DNA from: Palaemon carinicauda
Taxonomy: Eukaryota; Arthropoda; Malacostraca; Decapoda; Palaemonidae
Assembly: GCF_036898095.1 (NCBI RefSeq)
Contig: NC_090765.1
Location: 36,524,028 to 36,588,027, forward strand
Direction of reading: 5' to 3'
Length of the DNA stretch: 64,000 bases
The notes below the pieces were generated by a model that worked only from the letters and a program-made list of their open reading frames with translations, was not told where the DNA came from and searched no databases. Made by a program: the position numbers and the translations under genes. Of the stretch, positions 8,041 to 20,000 are shown piece by piece (position 1 is the stretch's first letter; each line of letters begins with the position of its first letter).

Positions 8041-11000
8041 GTAAGGAAAGGGCTTTTGAACTTTTTATCATATCTCAAACTACTCAAGTTCCCATATAAA
8101 CACAGTCCTTAGTTATTTCTGTGAACCTCCCTAAGCGTTCGTATTGTTTCTCAAAGCTAGTTAAATATCAATTTCTGCCCTAAAAGTAAAAAATTGCCAG
8201 TTTTTTCTCCTTGTAATAAATAGCCCTGCCCCTCTAATGTAGTATTGAGAGCATATGATGGTGTATGGCAATATTAGCGCATGGGTAAGTCATCAGCTTT
8301 GTCTCGGTTCTTTTATCACCTTTTCAAGATTAACATGTTTTACCCGCGCTTCAGTTTGAGATATTGTGTTTTAGGAAGTTTTGTAGGAACTCATTATTAG
8401 TTATTATAGATCAATAAGGGATGTGTTCTTGTGAGGGTTGTTCAACAGATTTATTCCATGGCAATGGTGAGCCTCATTCTCTTTGCATCAAATGCTGGTG
8501 GCCAAAGTTTGATATCAATAATCATGTGAAGAATGTAGTTCTCTCACAGATCCTCATATGAAGGACGATCTTCAGTTTGTGGCTGCCCATGTAAAAGATT
8601 CCAGTCATAAAGGAAAGGTATCCTTTAGTTCAGGAGAAACTCCAGAGAAGATTAGGCTAGTTAATTACTGTAGACGGGAGGTTGCTGATACCATCGCAGC
8701 TATTACCAAGATTGCGGGTCTTGATAGTAATGAGCTTGAAATCTTTTATTGATTTAGCTGTTAGTGCATTCTCAAGGGGCCAGCGAGCCTACAGTCAAAG
8801 GTAGTGATCATAGCCTAACCTGCCTTGTTTTGAATCTTAGGCTAGCTCCTCAAGGTATGCTTAGCAGTTCTGGTGTACCAAGTAGGGGTTCTGTTGGTAC
8901 AAAACGAATTGTAGAGTTGATAGTCTCTTCTCAGGCCTTGCTCTCTCAAATTACTTAAGGTCCTACTATTGTAAAACACTGAAATTTCTGTGATCCAGAC
9001 CTTATTTTACATTTATGATTGTGGTATATCGGGTAATAACGTCTTTAAAAAGTTCAACTAGAGTTGAGAAATTATTGCACCATGTCTGGTAAAAACACAT
9101 TCCACACTGGATGAAAATGAAGCAGACTGCCCTCTACTTTTCACAAATTGTTGGTGTACCTGGTTAGGATTGGCAACTCTTACCTTATTAGACGTAGAAT
9201 ATTATTTATGTTTGAACCTGAAATGCTGCCTACAAAAAAAAAAAATCTTATCGTTTCTAGGTTTACCTCTTTTATTCTGACTTTGACTCGGGAAATTGAA
9301 CATTGGAAAGTCGAATTCTGAACTTGTGTAAACCGAAGTGCTTCCATAACTAAATTACTTTATTATGGAATTGACTTGATTAGCCCCTTTAGACAAATAT
9401 TTGGATAAAAACAACGGCCCATCATGGGAGCTGACATTAGCATGTGTGTTTGAGCTTCAGTAATATTCCTACTTCTCAAAGAATCAGATAATACATGATT
9501 TAAACATGAAATTTTTAAATATCAGTCAAATCACTTGGTTACCATATCAGAACTGATTTTAAACTTTAAAGCCACCAAAATATTATACATTGAAAGTCCT
9601 TGAAATTTGCTCCTTGGTGTTGCCAGATTATCGAAAGTGCTGTTGTATAATGTGATCATAAACAATTAAGAGACACGCTAGACATAGAAGGAAAAAAATC
9701 AGCTGCTTATAACAGTTAAAAAAAGGGAAAATTTAAGATTTTTAGGCTTAATCCTGCAAACTTGTATATTGTGTAGCACCCAAATTTTCACCCCACCCAA
9801 AAATATTATTTGTATCTCTTATAGTATGCGATTTCATTTAGCATAACATCTAGTTTGGTAAGTTAAAAATTCAAAGAGAATTATAAAAGTATCATTTTAA
9901 TGACTTTTTCTTTATTACGTTTTTTATTTTTGTCAACAATAAAGGACTAATTTGTTTATTTTTAAAGCAGTGGACGATCAATTCTTGTCGTCTTGCCAAT
10001 GGCTTTTGTTACAGATTAGGGAGAACTCTCTTTTTTTTTTTTTCCCTTTTGTTATGGTTGAATATTTTCAATGCTTTGAAGCAATAGCCCAATAATTTCA
10101 GGTATCAAAATATATAATTATATTCTTTGTATGGAATTTGAATTTGTTCTAACTTAGTTTTCTTTTTTGTCAGTAACGAAAAAGAGAGAGATCGACACAT
10201 GGCGCCATATTTGTGAGGCTTTAGGAACAGTAAGGTGCCTGAGGTCCGTAGTGCTCCCTCCATGTATGCCTGAGGTGTTACATCTGCTTCTTAGCAACTG
10301 CAAAAACATTACTTCAATTACAGTTGCGGATATAAGTTCATCATCAGATATTGAGTAAGTGCCACTAATTTATGAAATTATATAAAATTTTAGTTATTTC
10401 CATGAATCTTAACTTTAAATCATAAGCTGTTAATTTACAAGTGCATGCTTCATGACCTTCGAATAAATGTAAACACACCTGGAAGAGACTGCAGGAACTG
10501 GCCTATGATGCTATTTACCTTATGTATTATATCTTTTGTAGAAAGTGTCTTTTTGTCTGTATACCAAACTGTGACCAAGTTGTGGAAGGGTCTTCCTAAT
10601 CAGATAGTTGAATCGGTGGAACGTCAAAAGTTCAAACTTGCAAAGAATGTTTTTAGGTTGAACAGGATGACATACTGCGTCTCTTTTTATAATTCAAGTA
10701 TGAAAGATCTATTTTAATGTTGTCACTGTTCTTGAAGTGTTTAGATTTAATTGTTCATTACTTCTCTTGTAGTTCATTTCCTTATTTCCTTCCCTCACTG
10801 AGCTATTGTTCCATGTTGGAGCTCTTGGGCTTATAGCATCCTGCTTTTCTAACTAAGGTTGTAGCTTAGCTAATAATAATAATAATAATGATAATATTTT
10901 CTTTTTCTTTATTATTATTATTATTATTAGCAAGACAGATTGTACAGATACAGTTACAATAGTGATTTTATTATGCTACAAAAATAAAATGATAATAATA

Positions 11001-14000
11001 ATAGTAATAATAATAAATAATAATAATAATAGTAATAATAATAATAATAACAATAATACAACTCTCTTTCTAACCCAAGGGGCCAAGTTCAGGTTCTGGC
11101 CACCTGGCCAGAGGGGTGTTGTAAAGAGGAGAGAGAAAAAACATTTGTTATTCTTAAGGTCGAAAGGCTCGTACTTCGAGAATGTTAGCACTTTAACTCT
11201 CAGATGATTATTGATAGATTTTATTAACAAAATTTTGTTTCTATTCTGAGTTGCTTGCTTATCAACTGATTATATAGGCCCCAAGAAGTTTTTGACTTAC
11301 ATTATTGTCTTTTCAGGAAAATGTAGCATTGAATTTTGTGAGCTAAAAACAAAAATTGGACCATTGTATATACAGTAAAGAAAACAAAATAATTACTTAC
11401 ATATGAATAGTACACATTTATTAGATTAATATTATTATTATTATTATTATTATTAAATGCTAAGCTACAACCCTAGTTGGAAAAGCAGGATGCTATAAGC
11501 CCAGGGGCCCCAACAGGGAAAATAGCTCAGTGAAGAAAGGAAGCAAGGAAAAATAAAATATTTTAAGAATAGTAACAACATTTAAATAAATATTTCCTAT
11601 ATAAACAATAAAAACTTCAACAAAACAAGAGAAAGAGAAACTAGATACAACAGCGTGCCTGAGTGTACCCTCAAGCAAGAGAACTCTAACCCAAGACAGT
11701 GGAAGGCCATGGTACAGAGGCTATAGCACTACCCAAGACTAGAGAACAATGGTTTGATTTTGGAGTGTCCTTCTCCTAGAAGAGCTGCTTACCATAGCTA
11801 AAGAGTCTCTTCTACCCTTACCAAGAGGAAAGTAGCCACTGAACAATTACATTGCCGTAGTTAACCCCTTGGGTGAAGAAGAATTGTTTAGTAATCTCAG
11901 TGTTGTCAGGTGTATGAGGACAGAGGAATATCTGTAAAGAATAGGCCAGACTATTCGGTGTCTGTGTATGCAAAGGGAAAGAACCGTAACCAGAGAGAAG
12001 GATCCAATATGGTACTGTCTGGCCATTCAAAGGACCCCCTAACTCTCTAGCGGTAGTATCTCAACGGGCGGCTGGTGCCCTGGCCAACCTACTAAAAATC
12101 TAAATCCATTTATTTCAGGTTTGATCCTGCCTATTTTATGGAAGCTCCAAAACTAAAGGAGATCAGAATAGGATCAGCTCAAGGCCTCTCGTTTACTACA
12201 AATTTCAATTTTATCAAGTTGCCAGATCTGAAAATCTTAGTAAGTATTGTTTCTTCATTATTTTTATGAATCTTACCTCCAGGTTATATTGCTTTCATCT
12301 GAGAGCATACCCCCTCCTCTGATGATTTTTTAGGGATAAGACAAGTAAAATATTTGTAATAACAGCTTTACTAAAAGCTCTTAGTATTGTTAGTTATCGC
12401 TTGGATGTGTAAATGCGTTTGTTTGCTCATAGTGATTGTCGATGAAACGTAAACAAAGCAACGTTTTCTGTTCTAGGTAGCATTAATTAGGAAAAACTTT
12501 ATATAGAATTGCTCTTATTCCAATTATTTTGAATTACTAAGGATGAAGTAAAACAAAATAATAGCATTATTATTTCATAACCAATACTTTGTTAAGATAT
12601 CTCTTGCTGTAAAAGCTAACTTATACACAGATGTGTAAATGCATTCGTTTGTTTGTTATGATCGGTGATGGAATGTAACAAAGCAATGGTTTCGGCTTTA
12701 TGTTGCGTGTTTAGCAAAAGCATGATATAAAATGGTCTTTGTTTAATTTATTTTGGATTTCTAAGTACTTTATACAACAAAAGTTAGCCTATGCACTAAT
12801 GGTCGTCTTATGAGCGAAATATATGATATGTTTCTGCTTGTGCTATATATAGCAAGACTATTTTCAATATTAAACTTACCCGATAATCATGTAGCTGTCA
12901 ACTCCGTTGCCCGACAGAATTCTACGGAAGGGATACGCCAGCGATCGCTATACAAGAGGGGGGTGTACTCACAAGCGCCACCTGTGGCCAGGTACTGCAG
13001 TACTTCTTGTTGACACCACCTCAATTTTTCCTCTGTCGTGCCTCCGACTAGACCTATATGGATACGCTGTTGATTCTGGAGTTTTTTGCTCACGATTTGG
13101 TGATGTATTTGCTCTAGAGTTTAGCTTTCGCTATTCAGGAAGTTTTACTTTATGCGGTGAGAGATTTTAAACGTAGTTTATTTGATCTAGTGTTTAGTCT
13201 CTTTCCAGCCACTGAATTATTTATCTTTCATTAGATTTTTCTGTTACATTGTAATTCTGTTTTCGCAATTACTAACTTTTAAGGAAGGATAGAATTGCGT
13301 GTTTCAGGTACAAACCACTTAAAGTTTCGAGTTCAGTGAAATAAGTGCAAACAGAAAATCAAAAGTGATAAGTGATTAGCGCAAAGTGTGTCAGTGTTGT
13401 GCGGGAGGGTACTTCTGTGCGTGCCAGTCGTCCTCCCAGTCCGGGACCTCTTGCAAGCTCCCAAGCCCAGGGGAGAAGCAATGTCGAAGGGCAAAAGGGT
13501 TCGCCAGGCCTTGATCGGCGCACAGAAGTATCCTCGGTGGTTGCGGGCGTGTCTTACAGAGACCGTCACTCCCACCCGCAGACGATTGAGCCCTTATTTT
13601 GCTCGTCTGCAGAAGAAATTTCGGGGAGAAAACGCTGGACTCAGGTCTCAAGACCTCTTAAACGTAAAGTCCAGACCTCTAGAGTTCAACAACCCGGATG
13701 CAGTCATTGGGTTAGCTCTGACTCTCCGCAGTCATCAGGTGACTGCACACCTCCTAAGAGAGGTAAGGCGATGCCTCAACAGACCTCATCTTCTGTTAAG
13801 GCTTTGCCTCAACAGACCTTATCGTCTGTTGATCCCAAGATGACTTTGCTGCAGTCCATGCAGTCGCAGCTTGCGGTCTTAATGCGTGAGTATCAGGCTG
13901 AGAAGGTTACACCTCCTCCTGCGAGCGCTCCGCCTCACCGCAGTCCAGTCTGCCAGGCGTACGAAGTTGAGGTTCCTCAAGCTACCTTACCGCGTTCGGA

Positions 14001-17000
14001 GTTGCCAGTTACCAGCGTTGTGCAGCAACCTCAACCTTCCTTAAGGCAACCTCAACAATGGGAGCAGGAGTCTTATGCCTTGAGGCAAGATTTTCTTGCA
14101 GTTAGACCATCTTTGAGGCTACAACCTTTTGAGGTACGACAACCTCTACCATCCTTGAGGCAGCCACCTCAGCTCTCGCAGCTGCTACCTCAACTTTCCT
14201 CAAGGCGAGAGCCTCAACTCTTGAGGCTAGCTCCTCAGGAACCTCAACTCGTGAGACAGGAACTGCGTTCTGCGCAGCCGCTACCTCAACTCTCGCAGCT
14301 CACACCTCAAGAACCTCAACTCGTGAGTCAAGAGCCTCTCTCTGCGCAGCCACCTCAACCCTTGAGGCAAGCGCAACTCTTGAGGCAGGAACCTCATGCT
14401 ATGAGTCAGCCACCTCAACGCATGCATCTGCCACTTTCTCCTCAACTTGAGCCTCTTCCCATTCAACTTTGAAATAACAAATGACAATAATAACACCTCA
14501 TTACTTTCATAACTTGCATTTGTAATCATATACATGTATGCCTACACAAACATTATGATAATGGAGGTTATTCGTATTACTTAAATAAAAAAAATATATA
14601 TGTATTCCTTGCAATATATTTTTAACAAATCGCAAATATGGCAAAATATCTTCAAAACAAAAATGAATCATGAGTTATGAATGTAATGTAAATATTATGT
14701 TGATATTAAAACCCCATGCAAGCATGCATGAAGTAATGCAGTGTTGCCAACAGGGCGAGTTTCCCTGTCCTGAGGTGAAGTAGATTATAGATCGTATATT
14801 TAGTGCAGCTTAATTCTACGATTATCATGCCGGCTATCAAATTCATCAACAAAACAGTCTAAATCAATTCCCTCGGCACGTGCACTTTCAATGGACAGTA
14901 ATGCGATATTACTCAATCTAGCACTGGTCATGGAATTTCTGAGAAATGTTACACGCCATGCAACATGCTCTGCTTCTCTTACAGCATGCTCTACATACAG
15001 CATGCTCTGCATACAGCATGCTCTGCATACCTTACCGCATGCTTCTCAGTCACACATCTTTGGTTGTTGCCAACTCACTAGACTGTCAAGCAGTTTCATA
15101 AGTTGCCTTCTAGTCTGCTGCTTTTGCACCAGTGAAACCCTCACTGAGAGAACTTAGCTTTTCTCGGATATGGTCCCTGTAGATGAGAAAGTGCTTTTCT
15201 CCCTCCTTCTGATATTCCCTTGAGGACTCTGTCATTTGGAGAGGAGCCTTTAGCTGCGTAGCCTCCTATGGACTTTTATTTAAGCATAACATGCTTCCAG
15301 GGAAGGTAATGGTTCCACTTCAGTCGCTAACCCCGTCTGTTACCACACCTGCTCCCATAGACCTTGAGCTGTGTTGCAAGACATGCAGTCCAAGCTTAGT
15401 CCTTGTTAGAGGATTTTTTTGTTTACGGAGTCAGTGTGTCACTGGGAAGACGTTCAACAACCAGCAGAAGTGACTTGTTGTGACGCAGTGCGGCAACCTC
15501 AGCAACCCGATAAGGAGTTGTCTGTAGGACCCAGACAGTCTAGACAGCTTCGGGTTGTCACTGTACTTCCTCGCTTCCCCATGGTTGACAGTTCACAGAC
15601 TGTGCAGCAGTACCATGATCTTGTGTCCGGCTCCGTCAGACGACTGGCTTTTAAGAGCTCCCACAAGTCGTCGCTGTCTGGAGATTTTCAATGGACTATG
15701 GATCTGACCAAGGAACTGGGCCTCCTGGTCAATTTTGAGGAGTCTCAGCTCGTCCCATCCCAGACCATTGTCTACCTGGGTATGGATCTTCAGAGTCGAG
15801 CTTTTCGGGCTTTTCCGTCGGCCCCAAGGATCTTCCAAGCCCTAGAATGCATCCAGAGCATGCTGAGAAGGAACCGATGCTCAGTCAGGTAGTGGATGAG
15901 TCTAACAGGGACACTTTCATCGCTGGCCCTGTTCATCGTGTTAGGGAGACTCCACCTCCCCCCCTTCAGTATCATCTAGCTGCTCACTGGATAAAGGACA
16001 TGACGCTAGAGACGGTCTCAGTTCCTGTTTCCGAAGAGAGGAGGTCTTCTCTCGCGTGGTGTAAGAACAGCTTTCTTCTCAAGGAAGTCTACATTTGGCT
16101 GTTCAGAAACCCGACCGCCGTCTCCTCTCGGACGCATCAGACACGGGCTGGGGTGCGACTTTGGACGGACAGGAATGCTCGGGAACATGGAATCAGGAGC
16201 AAAGGACACTTCACATCAATTGCAAGGAGTTGTTGGCGGTTCTTCTGGCCTTGATAAACTTCAAGTCCCTCCAGCTTAACAAGGTGGTGGAGGTGGACTC
16301 TGACAACACCACAGCCCTGGCTTACATCTTCAAGCAGGGAGGGACTCTTTTGTGGAAGTTGTTCTAGATCGCAAGGGACCTCCTCATCTGGTCAAAAGAT
16401 CGAAAGCTCACGCTGGTAACGAGGTTCATTCAGGGCGGTATGAATGTCATGGCAGATCGCCTCAGCCGGAAGGGTCAGGTCATCCCCACAGAGTGGACCC
16501 TTCACAAGAGTGTTTGCAACAGACTTTGGGCCCTGTGGGGTCAGCCAACCATAGATCTGTTCGCTACCTCGATAACCTAGAGACTCCTGTTGTATTGTTC
16601 TCCGATTCCAGACCCAGCAGCAGTTCACGTGGATGCTTTTCTGCTGGATTGGTCCCATCTCGACCTGTATGCATTCCCGCCGTTCAAGATTGTCAACAGG
16701 GTACTTCAGAAGTTCTCCTCTCACAAAGGGACACGGCTGACGTGGGTTGGCTCCGCTCTGGCCCGCGAGAGAATGGTTCATAGAGGTACTGCAATGGCTG
16801 GTCGACATTCCCAGGACTCTTCCTCAAGGAGTGAACCTTCTACGTCAACCTCACGTAAAGAAGGTACACCCAAACCTCCACGCTCTTCGTCTGACTGCCT
16901 TCAGACTTTCGAAAGACTCTCAAGAGCTAGGGGCTTTTCGAAGGAGGCAGCCAGAGCGATTGCCAGAGCAAGGAGAACATCCACTCTCAGAATCTATCAG

Positions 17001-20000
17001 TCTCAAAGGGAAGTCTTCCGTAGCTGGTACAAGACCAATGCAGTTTCCTCAACCAGTACCACTGTAACCCAGATTGCTGACTTCCTGTTACATCTAAGGA
17101 AAGTAAGATCCCTTTCAGCTCCTACGATCAAGGGTTACAGAAGTATGTTGGCAGCGGTTTTCCGCCACAGAGGCTTGGATCTTTCCACCAACAAAGATCT
17201 ACAGGACCTCCCTAGGTCTTTTGAGACCTCAAAGGAACGTCGGTTGTCCACTCCAGGCTGGAATCTAGACGTGGTCCTAAGGTTCCTTATGTCATCAAGA
17301 TTTGAACCTCTCCAATCAGCCTCTTTTTAGGACCTCACATTAAAAACTCTTTTCCTCGTGTGCTTGACAACAGCTAAAAGAGTAAGTGAGATCCACGCCT
17401 TCAGCAGGATCATTGTTTTCACATCTGAAACGGCTACATGTTCCTTGCAGCTCGGTTTTTGCTAAACGAGCTTCCTTCACGTCCTTGGCCTAAGTCGTTC
17501 GAGATCCCAAGCCTGTCCAACTTGGTGGGGAATGAACTGGAGAGAGTACTTTGCCCAGTTAGAGCTCTTAGGTACTATCTAAAAAGGTCTTAACCTTTAC
17601 GAGGACAATCAGAAGCCTTATGGTGTGCTATCAGGAAACCTTCTTTTCCAAGTTCTAAGAACTCAGTTTCTTACTATTCAGGCTTCTGATTAGGGAAGCA
17701 CATTCTCATCTGAAGGAAGAAGACCTTGCTTTGCTGAAGGTAAGGACACATGAAGTGAGAGCTGTGGCTACTTCAGTGGCCTTCAAACAGAACCGTTCTC
17801 TGCAGAGTGTTATGGATGCAACCTATTGGAGAAGCAAGTCAGTGTTCACATCATTCTATCTCAAAGATGTCCAGTCTCTTTACGAGTACTGCTACACCCT
17901 GGGACCATTCGTAGCAACGAATGCAGTAGTAGGCGAGGGCTCAGCCACTACATTCCCATAATCCCATAACCTTTTAACCTTTCTCTTGAATACTTTTTAT
18001 GGGTTGTACGGTCGGCTAAGAAGCCTTCCACATCCTTGTTGATTTGGCGGGTGGTCAATTCTTTCTTGAGAAGCGCCGAGGTTAAAGGTTGTGATGAGGT
18101 CCTTTAGTATGGGTTGCAGCCCTTGATACTTCAGCACCTTAGAGTTGTTCAGCCTCCTAAGAGGAACGCTGAGCTCAGTAAGGAAGACGAACTTATTTAA
18201 GGCAGAGTAATGGCTCAAGTTGACTTCCTTACCAGGTACTTGTAATTTCATTGTTATTTTGAATAACTGATAATATGAAATACGGGATACTTAGCTTCTT
18301 GATATACATGTACACTGGTTTTCACCCACCTCCCTGGGTGTGAATCAGCTACATGATTATCGGGTAAGTTTAATATTGAAAAATGTTATTTTCATTAGTA
18401 AAATAAATTTTTTAATATACTTACCCGATAATCATGATTTAATTGACCCACCCTTCCTCCCCATAGAACCAGTGGACCGAGGAAAAATTGAGGTGGTGTC
18501 AACAAGAAGTACTGCAGTACCTGGCCACAGGTGGCGCTTGTGAGTACACCCCCCTCTTGTATAGCGATCGCTGGCGTATCCCTTCCGTAGAATTCTGTCG
18601 GGCAACGGAGTTGACAGCTACATGATTATCGGGTAAGTATATTCAAAAATTTATTTTACTAATGAAAATAACATTTTTCAACAATATATGCTTAAATACT
18701 GTACACTAAAAACTGTTTTCCTGAATCTGACCTGCTGAAATGAGGGTGCTGATTTTATGCCTGTGCGTCTTATAAGCCGTCAAGTACGGTGATTGCTATG
18801 CAGTACTTTGTAATAATTACTATTTCCGTAATTTTTTCTAATTATTTTTATAATTATTGGTTTGATATGTGTGCATCATATGTTACCTTTATTTTGCTTG
18901 ATAGAGCTTTCAATGTAGAAAAAAAAAAATTAGAGCTACGTGTTGTAGTTGCCAATTAGTGAATTTCGAACAAAATCCTCTGAAATTTGTAGCATCACTT
19001 TTGATGCATTGTCACCATCCTCTTTGTAATACGGTCTAACAGTCTTGCTTTTTCCATCATAAGATCCACTACTACATATTACCCTAGATGTTTTACTCCA
19101 GCCATGACCAGTGTGGAACGTTTTTAATCAGGCGGTTGAATCGGTGGGATTTCAGAAGCTCATATTTGATGCAAATGCTTTCCTGGTAAACAGGCTGACC
19201 TAAGTCTTATTTCATAGTTTGTATGAGATTGATCAATTTTAATGTTACTGATCTCAGATATTTTATATATTTTTTTCTCACAGTTAATTCGTTATTTATT
19301 TATTTCTTTTCCACACTGAGCTGCTATCCTGGTTGAAAACCTTGGATTTATAGCATCCTGCTTTTCCACATTGGGTTGTAGCTTGGTTAGTAATGATAGT
19401 GATGATGATAATAATAATAGGCTTTTTCACCTGAATATAGTATGTATTATTCTTAAATGTTTACATGTGGTCACAATGTCTGTGTATTTTGAATACTAAT
19501 GTAACCTGTGTATAAGAGTTATAATGAAATTATGGTGTATCATTTATGATATTTATTATTAGATCGTTAAGATTTTTCTATACCATATTGCTTATGGGTT
19601 AGTTTAGTTTTGATTCATTTAACTAGAAGGTATCCTTCTATAGTAATTCTGTTTTGTATGAATAGTCCAAACTAAAGCATATTGTCTTCAGTTTAGCCTC
19701 TGTAGCCCTCTGAAAGACATAGTCACAGTAAATAATGGAGTTAGTCAAAATAATCACAAAATGCACAGGGATTTTTCAATATTAAACTTACCCGATAATC
19801 ATGTAGCTGTCAACTCCGTTGCCCGACAGAATTCTACGGGAGGGATACGCCAGCTATCACTATACTAGAAGGGGGTGTACTCACAAGCGCCACCTGTGGC
19901 CAGGTACTACAGTACTTGTTGTTGACGCCACCTCACTTTTTCCTCTGTCGTGCTTCCGGCAAGACGTTCTTGGATACGCTTATGATTTTGGAGTATTGTT

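Larger units (their letters stand above)
12861..18678 (+). mobile_element. DIRS-like copy 2, non-autonomous (family 1)
   Basis: Complete from left terminus TTTTCAATATTAAACTTACC to the right terminus at GAAAATAACAT. Order: left repeat, leader, gag-like Gln/Pro-rich ORF, noncoding VNTR segment, C-terminal RT remnant, RNase H remnant, broken YR, ICR and right repeat. Compared with copy 1 it lacks everything from late gag through the RT catalytic aspartates. Compared with copy 3 it also lacks about 700 bp of leader near 13168. It sits in the intron between exons c and d of the LRR-like gene, in the gene's orientation. Confidence 0.92.

Noticed and set aside
12861..18678. LTR retrotransposon interpretation
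   Set aside because: Terminal repeats are inverted, there is an internal complementary region, no integrase or protease, and a tyrosine recombinase is present.
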